A stretch of 64,000 nt of DNA from Verrucomicrobiota bacterium (GTDB lineage Bacteria > Verrucomicrobiota > Verrucomicrobiia > Verrucomicrobiales > Verrucomicrobiaceae). The position numbers and the translations under genes were made by a program. Under the pieces are notes generated by a model. It was not told where the DNA came from and ran no database searches. It saw nothing but the letters and a program-made list of their open reading frames with translations. Shown here in pieces: positions 17,857 to 27,364 of this stretch (position 1 is the stretch's first letter; the number at the start of each line of letters is the position of its first letter). The stretch lies in the NCBI GenBank assembly GCA_025360015.1, contig JANYCZ010000011.1, forward strand, positions 124,001-188,000, given 5' to 3'.

Positions 17857-18879
17857 ATGAGCCGCTCTGCCATCCTGACTTTCGTTTGCCTGCTTGTCGC
17901 AGGTCTTTCCCATGCTGAAGACATTCTGGGGCAGGGTGAGTTTCGCTACCGGGTCGTGCCAGGCTGGGGACGCGAGGCACTGGCGCAGGTGAATGTGAAA
18001 AACGGCCACGCTGTGGCGATCGATTCGCTCGGACGGCTGCTGTTTCTTACGGATGATGCGAGGAACAATGTGGTCATGCTGGATCCGAAAACGGGCGCGA
18101 TGATCAAGCACTGGACGGCGCGGATGCCGGGGGCGCATGGGATGAGCCTGGTGCGTGAAGGTGAGCGCGAGGTGCTCTTCATTACGGACACGCAACTGCA
18201 TGAGGTGCGCAAGCTGACGCCGGATGGCGAGGAACTGGCGCATTATGCGTGGCCGGAGAGCACCAAGCTGCATGTGAGCGCAAGTGAGTACCGGCCTTCG
18301 AAGACGATTCATTTTGCGAACGGGGAGTTCTGCGTGTTCGACGGCTACGGGAAGGACTACATCTTTCATTACAAGCCAGATGGTAAGCTGCTGCGCTGGT
18401 GGGGTGGGAATCTGGGGGAAGGGGAGAACCAACTCAAGCATTGGGGGCCGCATGGAGGGGCCTTGGATGTGTCGGATTCGGCAAAACCACGCATCATCAT
18501 TGCGATGAGCGATCAGCAGGAGATCAAGCGGTTCACGGTTGACGGGAAGTTCGTTGACAAAATCGCGATGCCTGGCGGTAATCCGCGCGACATCGTTTTT
18601 TGGGGGGAGCATGTAATCGTGCCGCATCTGGGCGACCAGTGGCCGAAGGACAAAAATTCGCCAGGGTTCATTTCCATCGTGGACCGTGAGTATCGGATCG
18701 TGTCGAACATCGGGGCTCCGGCGGCGGTTTATCAGGATGGCGTGCTGCAGCCGATGCAGAGCGACGGGCGCACCTTTATTCACCCGCATGGCGTGGCGGT
18801 GGATGCTGAAGGGAATCTTTATGTGGCGCAGTTTGCCTCGGCTGCGGCCCCCTTGCTAAAACTGGAGAGACTCAAGTAG
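17857..18879 (+). CDS. Secreted NHL-type beta-propeller protein
   Basis: This is a 340-aa exported protein. The ATG at 17857 gives signal peptide MSRSAILTFVCLLVAGLSHA; a TTG four codons earlier is possible. The rest shows repeated blades with the form GHAVAIDSLGRLLFL, GMSLVREGEREVLFI and HPHGVAVDAEGNLYVAQ, the NHL or 6-bladed propeller pattern. Conserved HGMS and HPHGV histidines may bind a metal, as in the peptidylglycine lyase-like branch, but this is unproven. It is not clearly part of an operon; the next gene starts about 90 bases on. Confidence 0.7.
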   Translation: MSRSAILTFVCLLVAGLSHAEDILGQGEFRYRVVPGWGREALAQVNVKNGHAVAIDSLGRLLFLTDDARNNVVMLDPKTGAMIKHWTARMPGAHGMSLVREGEREVLFITDTQLHEVRKLTPDGEELAHYAWPESTKLHVSASEYRPSKTIHFANGEFCVFDGYGKDYIFHYKPDGKLLRWWGGNLGEGENQLKHWGPHGGALDVSDSAKPRIIIAMSDQQEIKRFTVDGKFVDKIAMPGGNPRDIVFWGEHVIVPHLGDQWPKDKNSPGFISIVDREYRIVSNIGAPAAVYQDGVLQPMQSDGRTFIHPHGVAVDAEGNLYVAQFASAAAPLLKLERLK

Positions 18880-18967
18880 GTGCAACTTCTGGCCTACCGG
18901 TGGGTTATAGGCAGCGATGAATATAGAGACCAGCTATCAAGTTGCCAAAAGAACGCAGCGGCGGAAA

Positions 18968-19732
18968 ATGACGGCCATGCGTCCTCTGGTTCTCTTATTT
19001 GCTCTCGTCACGGCTGCCTTGGCTCAGTCTGAAGGCGACAAACCATTGCCGTTGTCACCTCCAGCGCCGAAACCGGGTGAGGGACCGTCGCATCGTGACG
19101 GCGATCATCGTGGTGGACCGGGCATGATGCATGGCATGGGAAAGCCGCCGCGCGGGTTTGATGGATTCGAAAAGCTCTCCGAAGCCGAGAAGCAGAAGGT
19201 GCGCGCTGCGTTCGAAAAAGCCTGGCAGCGGCCCGAGGTGATGGAATCACGCGACAAGGCGCTGCGTGCGAATGAAGAGATGCGCAGCACGCTGCACAGC
19301 GCGCTGAAGGAAATTGATCCAGAAGTCGTGGCGATTCTGGAGAAGATTAAACCACAGTTCCCGATGGATCAGCGCGGGCTGCCGGAAATGCCAAGGCCGG
19401 ATTCAGCCGAGTTTGCGCACATGGCGGCCATCCGTCTGGGCGCAGAATTGCAGTCCATTGCCAGGCCGGAGCGCCGGGATGAGACGCGCGGATTCCACGA
19501 GCGTCTGATGCAACTGCCGCGCGTCAAAGAGGCGCTGGCGAAGCTGGATGCACTGCCTCCCGCCGAGCGAATGGAGGCATTCAGGAAATTTCGCGACATC
19601 TACCGCGAGGCAGCGGGCCAGGAATTCATGAAGTTCCGCGAGCGTGGGGGTGATCCCAAGGATGGCTTTCGCCGTCCGCCACCGGAGCAGGACAAGCCTG
19701 CTGCGGCTCCTGTGGAATCACCGAAGCCGTAA
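18968..19732 (+). CDS. Secreted protein of unknown function, Pro/His-rich with helical core
   Basis: This 254-aa product has a signal peptide (MTAMRPLVLLFALVTAALAQ). A linker rich in Pro, Gly, His and Asp (HRDGDHRGGPGMMHGMGKPP) follows, and then a charged, mostly alpha-helical region (FEKLSEAEKQKVRAAFEKAW and KEALAKLDALPPAERMEAFRKF) and a Pro-rich tail. The helical part looks like periplasmic Spy/CnrX-like proteins in composition, but I cannot assign a family. Starts at 18917, 18968 and 18977 are possible; 18968 or 18977 gives the best signal peptide. It converges on sdhB with six bases between stops. Confidence 0.6.
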   Translation: MTAMRPLVLLFALVTAALAQSEGDKPLPLSPPAPKPGEGPSHRDGDHRGGPGMMHGMGKPPRGFDGFEKLSEAEKQKVRAAFEKAWQRPEVMESRDKALRANEEMRSTLHSALKEIDPEVVAILEKIKPQFPMDQRGLPEMPRPDSAEFAHMAAIRLGAELQSIARPERRDETRGFHERLMQLPRVKEALAKLDALPPAERMEAFRKFRDIYREAAGQEFMKFRERGGDPKDGFRRPPPEQDKPAAAPVESPKP

Positions 19733-19759
19733 GGCGGATTAATCGCCGCCGCCGGCTTC
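19723..19759. terminator. Possible bidirectional hairpin between the convergent secreted-protein and sdhB genes
   Basis: Outer arms gaagccg (19723-19729) and cggcttc (19753-19759) enclose inner ggcg/cgcc pairing. The hairpin overlaps both stop codons and is followed on the plus strand by a weak ttta. The T-tract is poor, so this is a tentative call. Confidence 0.35.
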
Positions 19760-20527
19760 TTTACGGGTGTTGCCAAGGGCGTCCTTGATGGAGGCCACTG
19801 CGTAGTCGCGATTGAGCTTGGTGATCCAGCGGACGCTGATCTCCTTCGGGCAGGCGGCCTCGCACTCGTATTGGTTGGTGCAGTTGCCGAAGCCTTCTTT
19901 GTCCATCTGGCGGACCATGCCGAGGGTGCGGCGGTCTTTTTCTGGCTGGCCTTGAGGAAGGGAATTGAGCTGGCCTGCTTTCGCGGAAACGAAGAGCATG
20001 GCGCTGGCGTTTTTACACGCGGCCACACAGGCACCGCAGCCGATGCACTCGGCGGCGTCCATGGCGGCGTCGGCGACTACTTTGCCAATGGGGAGGGCAT
20101 TGGCGTCCTGCGGCGCACCAGTGCGCACGCTGATGAATCCGCCGGCCTGCTGGATGCGGTCAAAGGCACCACGGTCGATCATGAGATCCTTCAACACAGG
20201 GAACGCACGCGCACGGAAAGGTTCGACCCAGATGGTGTCGCCGGTGCGGAACTTGCGCATGTGAAGCTGGCAGGTCGTCGTGGCTTTTGCCGGGCCATGC
20301 GGCACTCCATTGATCTGCATGGAGCACGAACCACAGATGCCTTCGCGGCAGTCGTGGTCAAAAGCCACAGGGTCTTCGCCCTTGGAAATGAGGCGCTCGT
20401 TGATGATGTCCATCATCTCCAGGAAGGAGGCATGATCAGGGATGTCCGGGGCGTCGATGTCCTGGAAATGACCGGGTTGCGAGCCGTTCTGACGCCAGAC
20501 TTTGAGGTGCAGATTGAGTTGAGACAT
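19739..20527 (-). CDS. sdhB: Succinate dehydrogenase/fumarate reductase iron-sulfur subunit
   Basis: This subunit relays electrons from the flavoprotein to quinone through three iron-sulfur clusters. The 262-aa sequence carries the [2Fe-2S] ligands in [15 protein letters not shown] and a later Cys (TTTCQLH), then the [4Fe-4S] [12 protein letters not shown], and further Cys groups in [16 protein letters not shown] for the remaining cluster. It is the last gene of the sdh cluster but is separated from sdhA by a two-gene nucleotidyltransferase module. It lies 24 bases after that module, so it is probably still on the same transcript. Confidence 0.95.
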   Translation of the reverse strand: MSQLNLHLKVWRQNGSQPGHFQDIDAPDIPDHASFLEMMDIINERLISKGEDPVAFDHDCREGICGSCSMQINGVPHGPAKATTTCQLHMRKFRTGDTIWVEPFRARAFPVLKDLMIDRGAFDRIQQAGGFISVRTGAPQDANALPIGKVVADAAMDAAECIGCGACVAACKNASAMLFVSAKAGQLNSLPQGQPEKDRRTLGMVRQMDKEGFGNCTNQYECEAACPKEISVRWITKLNRDYAVASIKDALGNTRKEAGGGD

Positions 20528-20551
20528 GGGAATTTGGAGGGATAAAAAAGA

Positions 20552-21127
20552 TTAAGCGGCGAGGGCGATCTCCTGGCTGATCTGAGCCAGATTGAGATGA
20601 ATCCAGCGTGTTTCGCCGACATAATGGTCGAGGGCTTCGGTGGCGCGGGTATGGAGCTGTGGCGTGGTGAAGTAACGATTGCGAGCCAGCGCAAGAATGT
20701 CCGCCTGATCGTTCGGCGAAAATCTGGAGAGCTTCGAGACCGCCAGATCGACGGGGCAGAAGACCAGCAGGTGAATCAGCCGATGCTCGTTGCCCATGCC
20801 TTCCCACTCGACGCAGGATTCGCGATGATCGGGATGCAGGAGAGCGAAAGTGTCGTTGTAGGTGGTGTCGAAGTAGATGCTTGAGGGAGTTCCTGCCTCA
20901 CGCATGTAATCAATGACCAAATCTTCGAAAGGCAGAATCAGCCGTCGGGAGAAAGTGGCGTCCACGTCATCCGTGTAACGTGTGCCGCAGTAGTAGTGAA
21001 CTGCCATGCCACCTGCGAGATACATTTGGACTGGCTCACCGGCATAGCCGCTGTCACGCAGGAAGCCGTCGATACGGTCCATCATTTCGCCCATGGCCCG
21101 GGTCAGGTCTGGGTGAAGACTATGCAT
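20552..21127 (-). CDS. DUF6036-type nucleotidyltransferase (toxin-antitoxin-like), inside the sdh operon
   Basis: This 191-aa protein has a minimal nucleotidyltransferase fold. QMYLAGGMAVHYYCGTRYTDDVDATFS contains the GG...(D/E)xD catalytic pattern, here DDVDA. HLLVFCPVDLAVSKLSRFSPND matches the helical part common to DUF6036 proteins. I start at 21127 (MHSLHPDLTR), which overlaps the preceding 95-aa gene by 8 bases. Related proteins act as toxins in bicistronic modules (AbiEii/MenT-like superfamily), a family-level inference. Its position between sdhA and sdhB is unusual. The activity could also be an unrelated nucleotidyl transfer. Confidence 0.75.
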   Translation of the reverse strand: MHSLHPDLTRAMGEMMDRIDGFLRDSGYAGEPVQMYLAGGMAVHYYCGTRYTDDVDATFSRRLILPFEDLVIDYMREAGTPSSIYFDTTYNDTFALLHPDHRESCVEWEGMGNEHRLIHLLVFCPVDLAVSKLSRFSPNDQADILALARNRYFTTPQLHTRATEALDHYVGETRWIHLNLAQISQEIALAA

Positions 21128-21407
21128 GGCCGAGTCTCCTTTTGAGCGAGTTGGCGAAGCGAGGCGTGTCGAAGCGGAGCGAGCGAGCGAGCATACCAAA
21201 GGTGGTTTCGGCACCGTTCAGCAATTTGCGAGCAGCGTTTCTGAGGTCCTGCTGATGTCCGAACCAGTCAACCCCTGCGAGGAAGAGGCAGACGGCGGCC
21301 ATCTCCTGCTTTTCAATGGGGGCAAAGCTGGTCCATGCATCTCCGCAGAACTCCCCGCGCTGGGTGGCGCAGAAATGGAGAAGTTCGGACTCAGATTCGC
21401 GGGTCAT
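21120..21407 (-). CDS. Small protein of unknown family, partner of the nucleotidyltransferase in the sdh operon
   Basis: A 95-aa protein is encoded 13 bases after sdhA, and its stop overlaps the nucleotidyltransferase start by 8 bases (ATGCATAG). It begins MTRESESELL, is predicted to be mostly helical, and ends with a basic tail (RFANSLKRRLGHA). I do not recognise a family. I chose 21407 rather than the longer in-frame opening, because the latter runs through the antisense of sdhA. Its place before the nucleotidyltransferase, tight overlap and small size suggest an antitoxin or regulatory partner, which is inference from layout. Confidence 0.6.
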   Translation of the reverse strand: MTRESESELLHFCATQRGEFCGDAWTSFAPIEKQEMAAVCLFLAGVDWFGHQQDLRNAARKLLNGAETTFGMLARSLRFDTPRFANSLKRRLGHA

Positions 21408-21420
21408 TTCGGCTGAATCG

Positions 21421-23337
21421 TTATTTGTAGCTGCGGACGGCAAGGTGGACTTCTTCGAAGGCCAGGGGCTCTTTGTTGAGAGTGGGCTGGCTGAGATTGC
21501 CGGTGTATTCCCAGGCGGCGGCGTAGCTGAAGTTTTCGTCGTCGCGTTTCGCTTCGCCATCGGGGTATTGATGCTCGGAGCGGAAGTGGCCGCCGCAGCT
21601 TTCTTCGCGGTGGCGGGCGTCGAGGCAGAGGAGTTCGGCGAACTCCATGAAGTCGGCCACACGACCGGCTTTTTCAAGCTCCGGATTGGTGAAGTCGCCG
21701 CTGCCGGGGACGTTCACGTTCTGCCAGAATTCTTCGCGCAGGGCAGGAATGCGGTTGAGGGCTTCGGTGAGGCCTTCCTTGGTGCGGGCCATGCCGCATT
21801 TGTCCCAGACGAGGAGGCCGAGTTCGCGGTGGAAACTGTCCACGCTGCGCTTGCCTTTGATATTGAGAAAGCGCTTGGTCTGCGCGGTGCAGTCTTCGAC
21901 GGCTTTCTTGAACTCAGGATGCTCGGTGGTGATGCTGCCGGGCTTCTGATTCACGAGGTAGTTCGCGATGGTCGTCGGGATGACGAAATAGCCGTCCGCG
22001 AGGCCCTGCATGAGTGCGCTGGCACCGAGGCGGTTCGCGCCGTGGTCGGAGAAGTTTGCCTCGCCGAGCACGTGCAGGCCGGGGAGATTGCTCATGAGAT
22101 TGTAGTCCACCCAGAGGCCGCCCATGGTGTAATGGACTGCGGGGTAGATGCGCATCGGGCGCTTGTAGGCGCTTTCTCCGGTGATGCGCTCATACATGTC
22201 GAACAGGTTGCCATAACGTTCGGCGATGGTCTTGGCACCGTACTGGCCGATGGCCTCCGCGAAGTCGAGGTACACGCCGCGGCCGCCAGGGCCGACGCCG
22301 CGTCCGTCATCGCAGGCTTCCTTGGCCGCACGGGAGGAAATGTCACGCGGGGCGAGGTTGCCGAAACTTGGATACTTGCGTTCGAGGTAGTAGTCGCGCG
22401 CGTCTTCGGGGATCTGATCCGGCACTTTGCCGCAGTCGGCTGCATTCTTCGGCACCCACACGCGGCCGTCGTTGCGCAGGGACTCGGACATGAGCGTGAG
22501 CTTGCTTTGATACTCACCGCTGACGGGAATGCAGGTCGGGTGGATCTGCGTGTAGCAAGGATTGGCAAAGAACGCGCCTTTGCGGTGCGCGCGCCACGTC
22601 GCGGTGACGTTGCAGCCCATCGCGTTGGTGGAGAGGTAGAAGACATTGCCGTAACCGCCGGTGCAAAGCAGCACAGCGTCACCGGCATGTGATTCGATTT
22701 TGCCCGTGACGAGGTCGCGCGTGACGATGCCTTTCGCATGGCCGTCCACGGTCACCACATCCAGCATCTCGGTGCGCGGGAACATCTGCACACCGCCGCC
22801 GGCGATTTCCTTGTTCAGCGCGGAGTAGGCACCGAGCAGGAGCTGCTGGCCGGTCTGACCACGCGCATAAAACGTGCGGCTCACCTGCGCGCCGCCGAAG
22901 GAGCGATTGGCCAGCATGCCGCCGTATTCACGGGCGAAGGGCACGCCTTGCGCCACGCATTGGTCGATGATGTTGACGCTGACTTCAGCGAGACGATGCA
23001 CATTGGCTTCACGGGCGCGGAAGTCGCCGCCTTTGACGGTGTCGTAGAAAAGGCGGTGCACACTGTCACCGTCGTTCTGATAGTTCTTGGCCGCATTGAT
23101 GCCGCCCTGCGCTGCGATGGAGTGCGCGCGACGGGCGCTGTCCTGGAAGCAGAAGCACTTCACTTTGTAGCCGAGTTCCGAAAGCGTTGCCGCTGCGGAT
23201 GAGCCTGCAAGGCCGCTGCCCACGACGAGCACGGTGAATTTGCGTTTGTTCTTCGGATTGATGAGCTTCGAGTCCTGCTTGTGCGTGGACCACTTCATGG
23301 CCATCGGGCCGGAGGGAATGTTGGAGTTAAGAGACAT
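21421..23337 (-). CDS. sdhA: Succinate dehydrogenase/fumarate reductase flavoprotein subunit
   Basis: This is the catalytic subunit that oxidises succinate to fumarate, 638 aa. The FAD-binding motif [17 protein letters not shown] starts near residue 36. [15 protein letters not shown] contains the histidine used for covalent FAD attachment. The active-site region includes HPTCIP, and [14 protein letters not shown] is the family signature. The length and the [21 protein letters not shown] block match the Bacteroidetes/Bacillus type of flavoprotein rather than the mitochondrial type. It lies 18 bases after sdhC. Confidence 0.96.
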   Translation of the reverse strand: MSLNSNIPSGPMAMKWSTHKQDSKLINPKNKRKFTVLVVGSGLAGSSAAATLSELGYKVKCFCFQDSARRAHSIAAQGGINAAKNYQNDGDSVHRLFYDTVKGGDFRAREANVHRLAEVSVNIIDQCVAQGVPFAREYGGMLANRSFGGAQVSRTFYARGQTGQQLLLGAYSALNKEIAGGGVQMFPRTEMLDVVTVDGHAKGIVTRDLVTGKIESHAGDAVLLCTGGYGNVFYLSTNAMGCNVTATWRAHRKGAFFANPCYTQIHPTCIPVSGEYQSKLTLMSESLRNDGRVWVPKNAADCGKVPDQIPEDARDYYLERKYPSFGNLAPRDISSRAAKEACDDGRGVGPGGRGVYLDFAEAIGQYGAKTIAERYGNLFDMYERITGESAYKRPMRIYPAVHYTMGGLWVDYNLMSNLPGLHVLGEANFSDHGANRLGASALMQGLADGYFVIPTTIANYLVNQKPGSITTEHPEFKKAVEDCTAQTKRFLNIKGKRSVDSFHRELGLLVWDKCGMARTKEGLTEALNRIPALREEFWQNVNVPGSGDFTNPELEKAGRVADFMEFAELLCLDARHREESCGGHFRSEHQYPDGEAKRDDENFSYAAAWEYTGNLSQPTLNKEPLAFEEVHLAVRSYK

Positions 23338-23355
23338 GGCGAGTCGCAGAAAAAA

Positions 23356-24060
23356 TTAACGTCCGTAGCCGAAGAAGAAGATGGCGATGGGGATGGAGCA
23401 GTTGCCGACGAGGATGAGGCCGGCGAAGGCGTAACCGAGTTTCTTGAACAGCGGCTCCGACTTGTCTGTGGAGAGACCGAGCGTCTGGAAGAGGCTGCTG
23501 AAGCCGTGGCTGAGGTGGCTGGTGAGCAGAAGCATGGCGATGATGTAGAAGATCACCGCCGGGGCCCAGGAGAAGCCTGCGATGACCATGCGATACACGT
23601 CGTGCACCGTTTCACCATGGAGCGTGGTCTTGTAGGTGCCGTAGTCGTTGCCGGCATGAATGGTGAAATGCAGCAGATGGTAAACGATGAAGGCCAGGAT
23701 GGTCAGACCGCTCCAGATCATGATGCGGGAGGAGGTGCTGGACACCTGCGCCTTGTGCACGGCATAAGCCTCTTTGCGCGCCGCCCGGTTTTCCCTGGTC
23801 AGCGAGATCGTCGCGACGATGTGGATCACCACGGCGACCAGTAATCCGATGCGGGCGATCCAGACGCCGCCGCCGTGCAGCGCGGTCTGGAGCATGTGGC
23901 CGTATTCATTGATGGCGTCCCTGCCGACAAAGATCAGCAGATTGCCGATCATGTGGCCAAGCACAAAGCCGATCAGTGCGAGCCCGGTGAGGGCCACTAA
24001 AATCTTCTTGCCAATGGAGGAGGCGTAAAATCGCGAAAAGGAATCAAAAACAGCGCTCAT
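23356..24060 (-). CDS. sdhC: Succinate dehydrogenase cytochrome b subunit
   Basis: This is the membrane anchor that binds heme b and quinone, 234 aa. Five hydrophobic helices are seen, including LVALTGLALIGFVLGHMIGN, LLVAVVIHIVATISL and LTILAFIVYHLLHFTIH. His residues in helices 1, 2 and 3 (GHMIGN, VVIHIVAT, YHLLHF) can serve as axial heme ligands. A single long anchor without a separate sdhD is the Bacillus/Bacteroides (type B) arrangement, which usually works with menaquinone. It is the first gene of the cluster. Confidence 0.93.
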   Translation of the reverse strand: MSAVFDSFSRFYASSIGKKILVALTGLALIGFVLGHMIGNLLIFVGRDAINEYGHMLQTALHGGGVWIARIGLLVAVVIHIVATISLTRENRAARKEAYAVHKAQVSSTSSRIMIWSGLTILAFIVYHLLHFTIHAGNDYGTYKTTLHGETVHDVYRMVIAGFSWAPAVIFYIIAMLLLTSHLSHGFSSLFQTLGLSTDKSEPLFKKLGYAFAGLILVGNCSIPIAIFFFGYGR

Positions 24061-24588
24061 GTGGGGAAGAATTCATCATGGAGATACGCTGCGGCAGCGC
24101 AAGCCGTGCGTGCATTTTTCCTTGGGAGTGGCTGATGCGAACGGGTCTCAAAGGAAGGGCTGTGCGGGAGGGGCTGGGCTAAAGGGAGCGTTTGTTTTTG
24201 GCAAAGGAATGGAGGGCAAAGGAATGGCCGGAGGGGGATGCTGTGCGTGGATTGAGGATGAGTGTGCGGACATTGAGATGGTTGGGGAGGCGAGATCCGG
24301 GAAAGGGTGGGGGCGGAGCGGTTTGTTTTAAACACAGAGTCCAAGCCGAGGGGCACAGAGGTTTTGATGAGGGGATGTGGTGGCCCTTCCTTCGCTCTGC
24401 GAGCTAACAACCACCCGAATGCAAGATATGGGTGGAAGTCGAAGGGACGTTCGATTTTGCCGCAAAGGGGCGGAGAGGCAGAGGGGGCAAAGAATGGATG
24501 CAGGCTTTTCTCCCATTTGCTTTTTCTCCCAGGGCCGCAGTTTGCGGTGGCCTGCAGGGAGGAGGAAGATTGGCGGGCTTGAATGCGG
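24061..24588. other. Gap of about 530 bases with no gene; leader of sdhC and spacer after the thiolase gene
   Basis: Short open frames on both strands are low-complexity and have no recognisable product. The stretch has a 13-bp direct repeat (GGCAAAGGAATGG at 24200-24212 and 24215-24227) and G-rich runs. The sdhC promoter must lie here, but I could not pick it out with confidence. Confidence 0.6.
24200..24227. repeat. Direct 13-bp repeat, period 15
   Basis: GGCAAAGGAATGG is repeated at 24200-24212 and 24215-24227, about 150 bases before the sdhC start on the minus strand. The close spacing may reflect slippage or a pair of regulator sites. Both are speculation. Confidence 0.5.
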
Positions 24589-25734
24589 TTAGTCTTCCAT
24601 CTCAATGGCCATGGCGATGCCCATGCCGCCGCCGATGCAGAGGCTGGCGATGCCGCGACGTAAACCGTGGTCTTCCAGGTGGTGAAGCAGAGTGATTAAA
24701 ACGCGCGCTCCGCTGGCTCCGATGGGGTGGCCAAGGGCGATGGCACCTCCGCGTGGATTGAGCTTTACTGTGTCTAAATTGAGCTCCTTGGCGCAGCCGA
24801 GTGCCTGGGCCGCGAAGGCTTCATTGATCTCGATGGCATCGACATCATCCAGGTTCCAGCCAGTCTGGGCGCAGACTTTGCGAATGGCCCCCACGGGACC
24901 CAGACCCATCAAGGCGGGATCACAACCGACAGCAGCGCTGGCGATGATGCGTGCCCTAGGTTTCAGGCCGTGACGTGAGACGGCCTCCTCACTGGCCAGC
25001 AGGACCAAGGCCGCGCCGTCATTGATGCCCGAGGCGTTGCCAGCGGTGACGGTGCCGTCTTTGCGGAAGGCTGGCTTTAGCTTTGATAGGGATTCAACTG
25101 ATGTGTCGGCGCGAGGGTGTTCGTCTTCGGTCAAATCACCTGCTGGAATAATCTCGCGGCTCAAGGCGGCGCGACTGGCGGCGACGCGGCTCTGACTGAG
25201 TGCTGCGAAGGCATCCTGTTCAGCGCGGGTGATGCTGTGTTTGTCGGCGATGCGTTCGGCGGTTTCGCCCATGCCGATTTTGAGAAGGGGGTCGGTGAGG
25301 CCATCGACGAACATGGCGTCTTGCAGGGACGAGTCGCCGAGCTTTTTGCCCCAGCGCAGATCCATGGCGTAATGCGGGGCGCGGCTCATCATCTCCACGC
25401 CGCCGGCGAGCACGAGATCGTTTTCACCACTGCGGATGGCATCGGCGGCGAGGGCGACGGCTTTGAGAGATGAGCCGCAGGCCATGTTAATGGTGTAGGC
25501 GGGGACTTCTTGAGGGATGCCGAGCTTGAGGCCGATCTGGCGTGCGACGTTCATGCCGCTGCCTGCTTGAAGGACCTGGCCGAGGATGACCTGCTGAATG
25601 TGGGCGCGCAGTTCAGATGGAAGCATTACATCGCCAAGCGCGTGTCCGAGTTCTGCGGCGGTGAGGGCTTTCAAGCCGCCACCGAAGCGGCCGATGGGGG
25701 TGCGCTTGGCGTCGATGATGTAAACGGGTTTCAT
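24589..25734 (-). CDS. Acetyl-CoA C-acetyltransferase (thiolase)
   Basis: It condenses two acetyl-CoA to acetoacetyl-CoA or cleaves acetoacetyl-CoA. At 381 aa it is close to the usual 390. The acyl-accepting Cys lies in INMACGSSLKA. The later catalytic residues are in LGHPIGASGAR (His) and CIGGGMG (Cys). The N-terminal VYIIDAKRTPIGRFGG and the GINDGAALVLLAS core are typical biosynthetic-type thiolase features. It is on the same strand as a CoA-transferase and an SDR reductase, which suggests acetoacetyl-CoA/3-hydroxybutyrate metabolism. A broader acyl-CoA thiolase role is possible. Confidence 0.93.
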   Translation of the reverse strand: MKPVYIIDAKRTPIGRFGGGLKALTAAELGHALGDVMLPSELRAHIQQVILGQVLQAGSGMNVARQIGLKLGIPQEVPAYTINMACGSSLKAVALAADAIRSGENDLVLAGGVEMMSRAPHYAMDLRWGKKLGDSSLQDAMFVDGLTDPLLKIGMGETAERIADKHSITRAEQDAFAALSQSRVAASRAALSREIIPAGDLTEDEHPRADTSVESLSKLKPAFRKDGTVTAGNASGINDGAALVLLASEEAVSRHGLKPRARIIASAAVGCDPALMGLGPVGAIRKVCAQTGWNLDDVDAIEINEAFAAQALGCAKELNLDTVKLNPRGGAIALGHPIGASGARVLITLLHHLEDHGLRRGIASLCIGGGMGIAMAIEMED

Positions 25735-25801
25735 GGTTGTGGGGGAGAGCTAGAGTATGGGCGGGCGATGGAGGCGGAATGGTGAAGGGGATATGGTTTT
25801 C

Positions 25802-25868
25802 CCCTCACCCCGCCCCTCTCCCCGAAGAGGAATATATCTTGCTTCGTTTTTAGTGGGCGGGGAGAGGG
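25802..25868. repeat. Imperfect inverted repeat in the gap between thiolase and CoA-transferase genes
   Basis: Arms ccctcaccccgccc (25802-25815) and gggcggggagaggg (25855-25868) differ at one position and flank an AT-richer centre. Similar CCCTCACCCC-type inverted repeats are common between genes in many GC-rich bacteria. There is no coding content in this 187-base gap. Confidence 0.55.
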
Positions 25869-25921
25869 AGAACTGCTTTGGCTGTCTTGGATATAGCGGG
25901 AGCAATGGTATTTAAAATGTT

Positions 25922-27364
25922 CTAAATGCCGAGGATGGGAGTGAACTGCATGTGATCGAGGATGTCGGTTTGGAGATCGAGTCCGGGAGTGATTTCGAGG
26001 AGGCGCAGGCCTTGTGGGGTGAGTTCAAACACGGCGCGCTCGGTGATATAGAGCACCTGCTGGCCGCGGGCGAGGGCGGAGGGGCCGTGGAAACAGACGT
26101 GCTGGATCTGATTCACAAATTTCGCATTCCCCTTCGCTTGAAAGGTACAGCAGAAGACGAGGCGGCGCGCGCATTGGGCGATATTGACGAAGCCGCCGAC
26201 ACCGGCGAAGCGACCTGCGAAGCTGGCGACGTTGACGCTGCCCTCGGCATCGATTTCAACGGCGCCGAGCACGGCGATGTCGAGCCCGCCGCCGTCGTAG
26301 TAGTCGAACTGGGAAGGCTGGTCGATGACGGCTTCGGGAAAGTGACTGCACCCAAAGCTGAGGCCAGAGGCGGGCACGCCGCCGGTAGGGCCGCTTTCGA
26401 CGGTGAGGGTGAATTCACTGAGGCGGCCGGTTTCCGCAGCGACCATGGCGACGGCTTCAGGGAGGCCGATGCCGAGGTTCACGATGTCGCCGCTGCGTAT
26501 TTCGCGCAGAGCACGCGCGCCGATGCGTTTACGTTCGCATTCCAGCATCGGGAGCAGGGTAAACGAACCATCACTGGTGACGACGAAGTCTTCGGTGAAC
26601 ACTGCTCCAAAGGTCTGGTCGTGGTGCATGCCGCCGGAGGGGACGATGTAGTCGATCAAGATGCCGGGCACGCGCACGGACTTGGGATCGGGGATTTGAT
26701 CGACGATGCTTTCGACTTGGGCGATAACAATGCCGCCGTGATTTTTCGCTGCCTGCGCCATCGGCAGGATCTCGCTGATGATGCCTTCGCGGGCCATGCT
26801 GAGATTTCCGCGAGGATCGGCATACGTGGCGCGGATGAGGGCCACATGGATGGGCATGTACTTGTAGCGCAGCCAGATTTGCCCATCGAGTTCGATGCGC
26901 TCGACGAGCGGCTCGGTGGTGCGAGCGTTCATCATGCCACCGCCGTGGATGGGGTCGATGAAGGTGTTTAGTCCCACTTGCGTGAACAAGCCGGGACGCT
27001 TGGCGGCGATTTCGCGGGTGAGCACACACAGCACGCCCTGGGGCAGATTGTAGGCCTCGACTTCGTTGGCCAGGGCCAGCGCGCCGAGCTTCGGCGCGAG
27101 GTTCCAGTGGCCGCCGACGATGCGTTTGAGCAGGCCACGATGGGCGAGCCTGCCCATGCCGCGCTCGATGCGGTCGCCTTGGCCGGCGCAGTAGTAGAGG
27201 GTGAGATCGGTGGGGGTGCCGGTTTGCAGGAAGCGCCGCTCCAGAGCCAGCGTGAGCATTTCGGGATGGCCTGAGCCGACGAAACCACCGATGGCCACCG
27301 TGGCCCCGCTGGGGATGGCGGCGATGGCTTCGTCAGCGGTGGCGATGAGGGCGGGGGCGCGCAT
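25922..27364 (-). CDS. Acyl-CoA:carboxylate CoA-transferase, fused alpha-beta type (YdiF-like)
   Basis: It moves CoA between a short-chain acyl-CoA and a carboxylate, for example acetoacetate and acetyl-CoA or propionyl-CoA. Both halves of the class I CoA-transferase are fused in one 480-aa chain. The first half begins ATADEAIAAIPSGATVAIGGF, with GSGHPEML. The second half has the catalytic Glu in TVESGPTGGVP, and IVNLGIGLPEAVA. I start at the ATG at 27364; a TTG four codons earlier is also possible. With the neighbouring thiolase and reductase it probably serves ketone-body or fermentation-acid use. The exact substrate is not decided. Confidence 0.88.
   Translation of the reverse strand: MRAPALIATADEAIAAIPSGATVAIGGFVGSGHPEMLTLALERRFLQTGTPTDLTLYYCAGQGDRIERGMGRLAHRGLLKRIVGGHWNLAPKLGALALANEVEAYNLPQGVLCVLTREIAAKRPGLFTQVGLNTFIDPIHGGGMMNARTTEPLVERIELDGQIWLRYKYMPIHVALIRATYADPRGNLSMAREGIISEILPMAQAAKNHGGIVIAQVESIVDQIPDPKSVRVPGILIDYIVPSGGMHHDQTFGAVFTEDFVVTSDGSFTLLPMLECERKRIGARALREIRSGDIVNLGIGLPEAVAMVAAETGRLSEFTLTVESGPTGGVPASGLSFGCSHFPEAVIDQPSQFDYYDGGGLDIAVLGAVEIDAEGSVNVASFAGRFAGVGGFVNIAQCARRLVFCCTFQAKGNAKFVNQIQHVCFHGPSALARGQQVLYITERAVFELTPQGLRLLEITPGLDLQTDILDHMQFTPILGI

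Noticed and set aside
21316-22692. A 458-codon open frame on the plus strand
   Set aside because: It is antisense to sdhA, with Val/Ala/Gly-rich composition and no motif.
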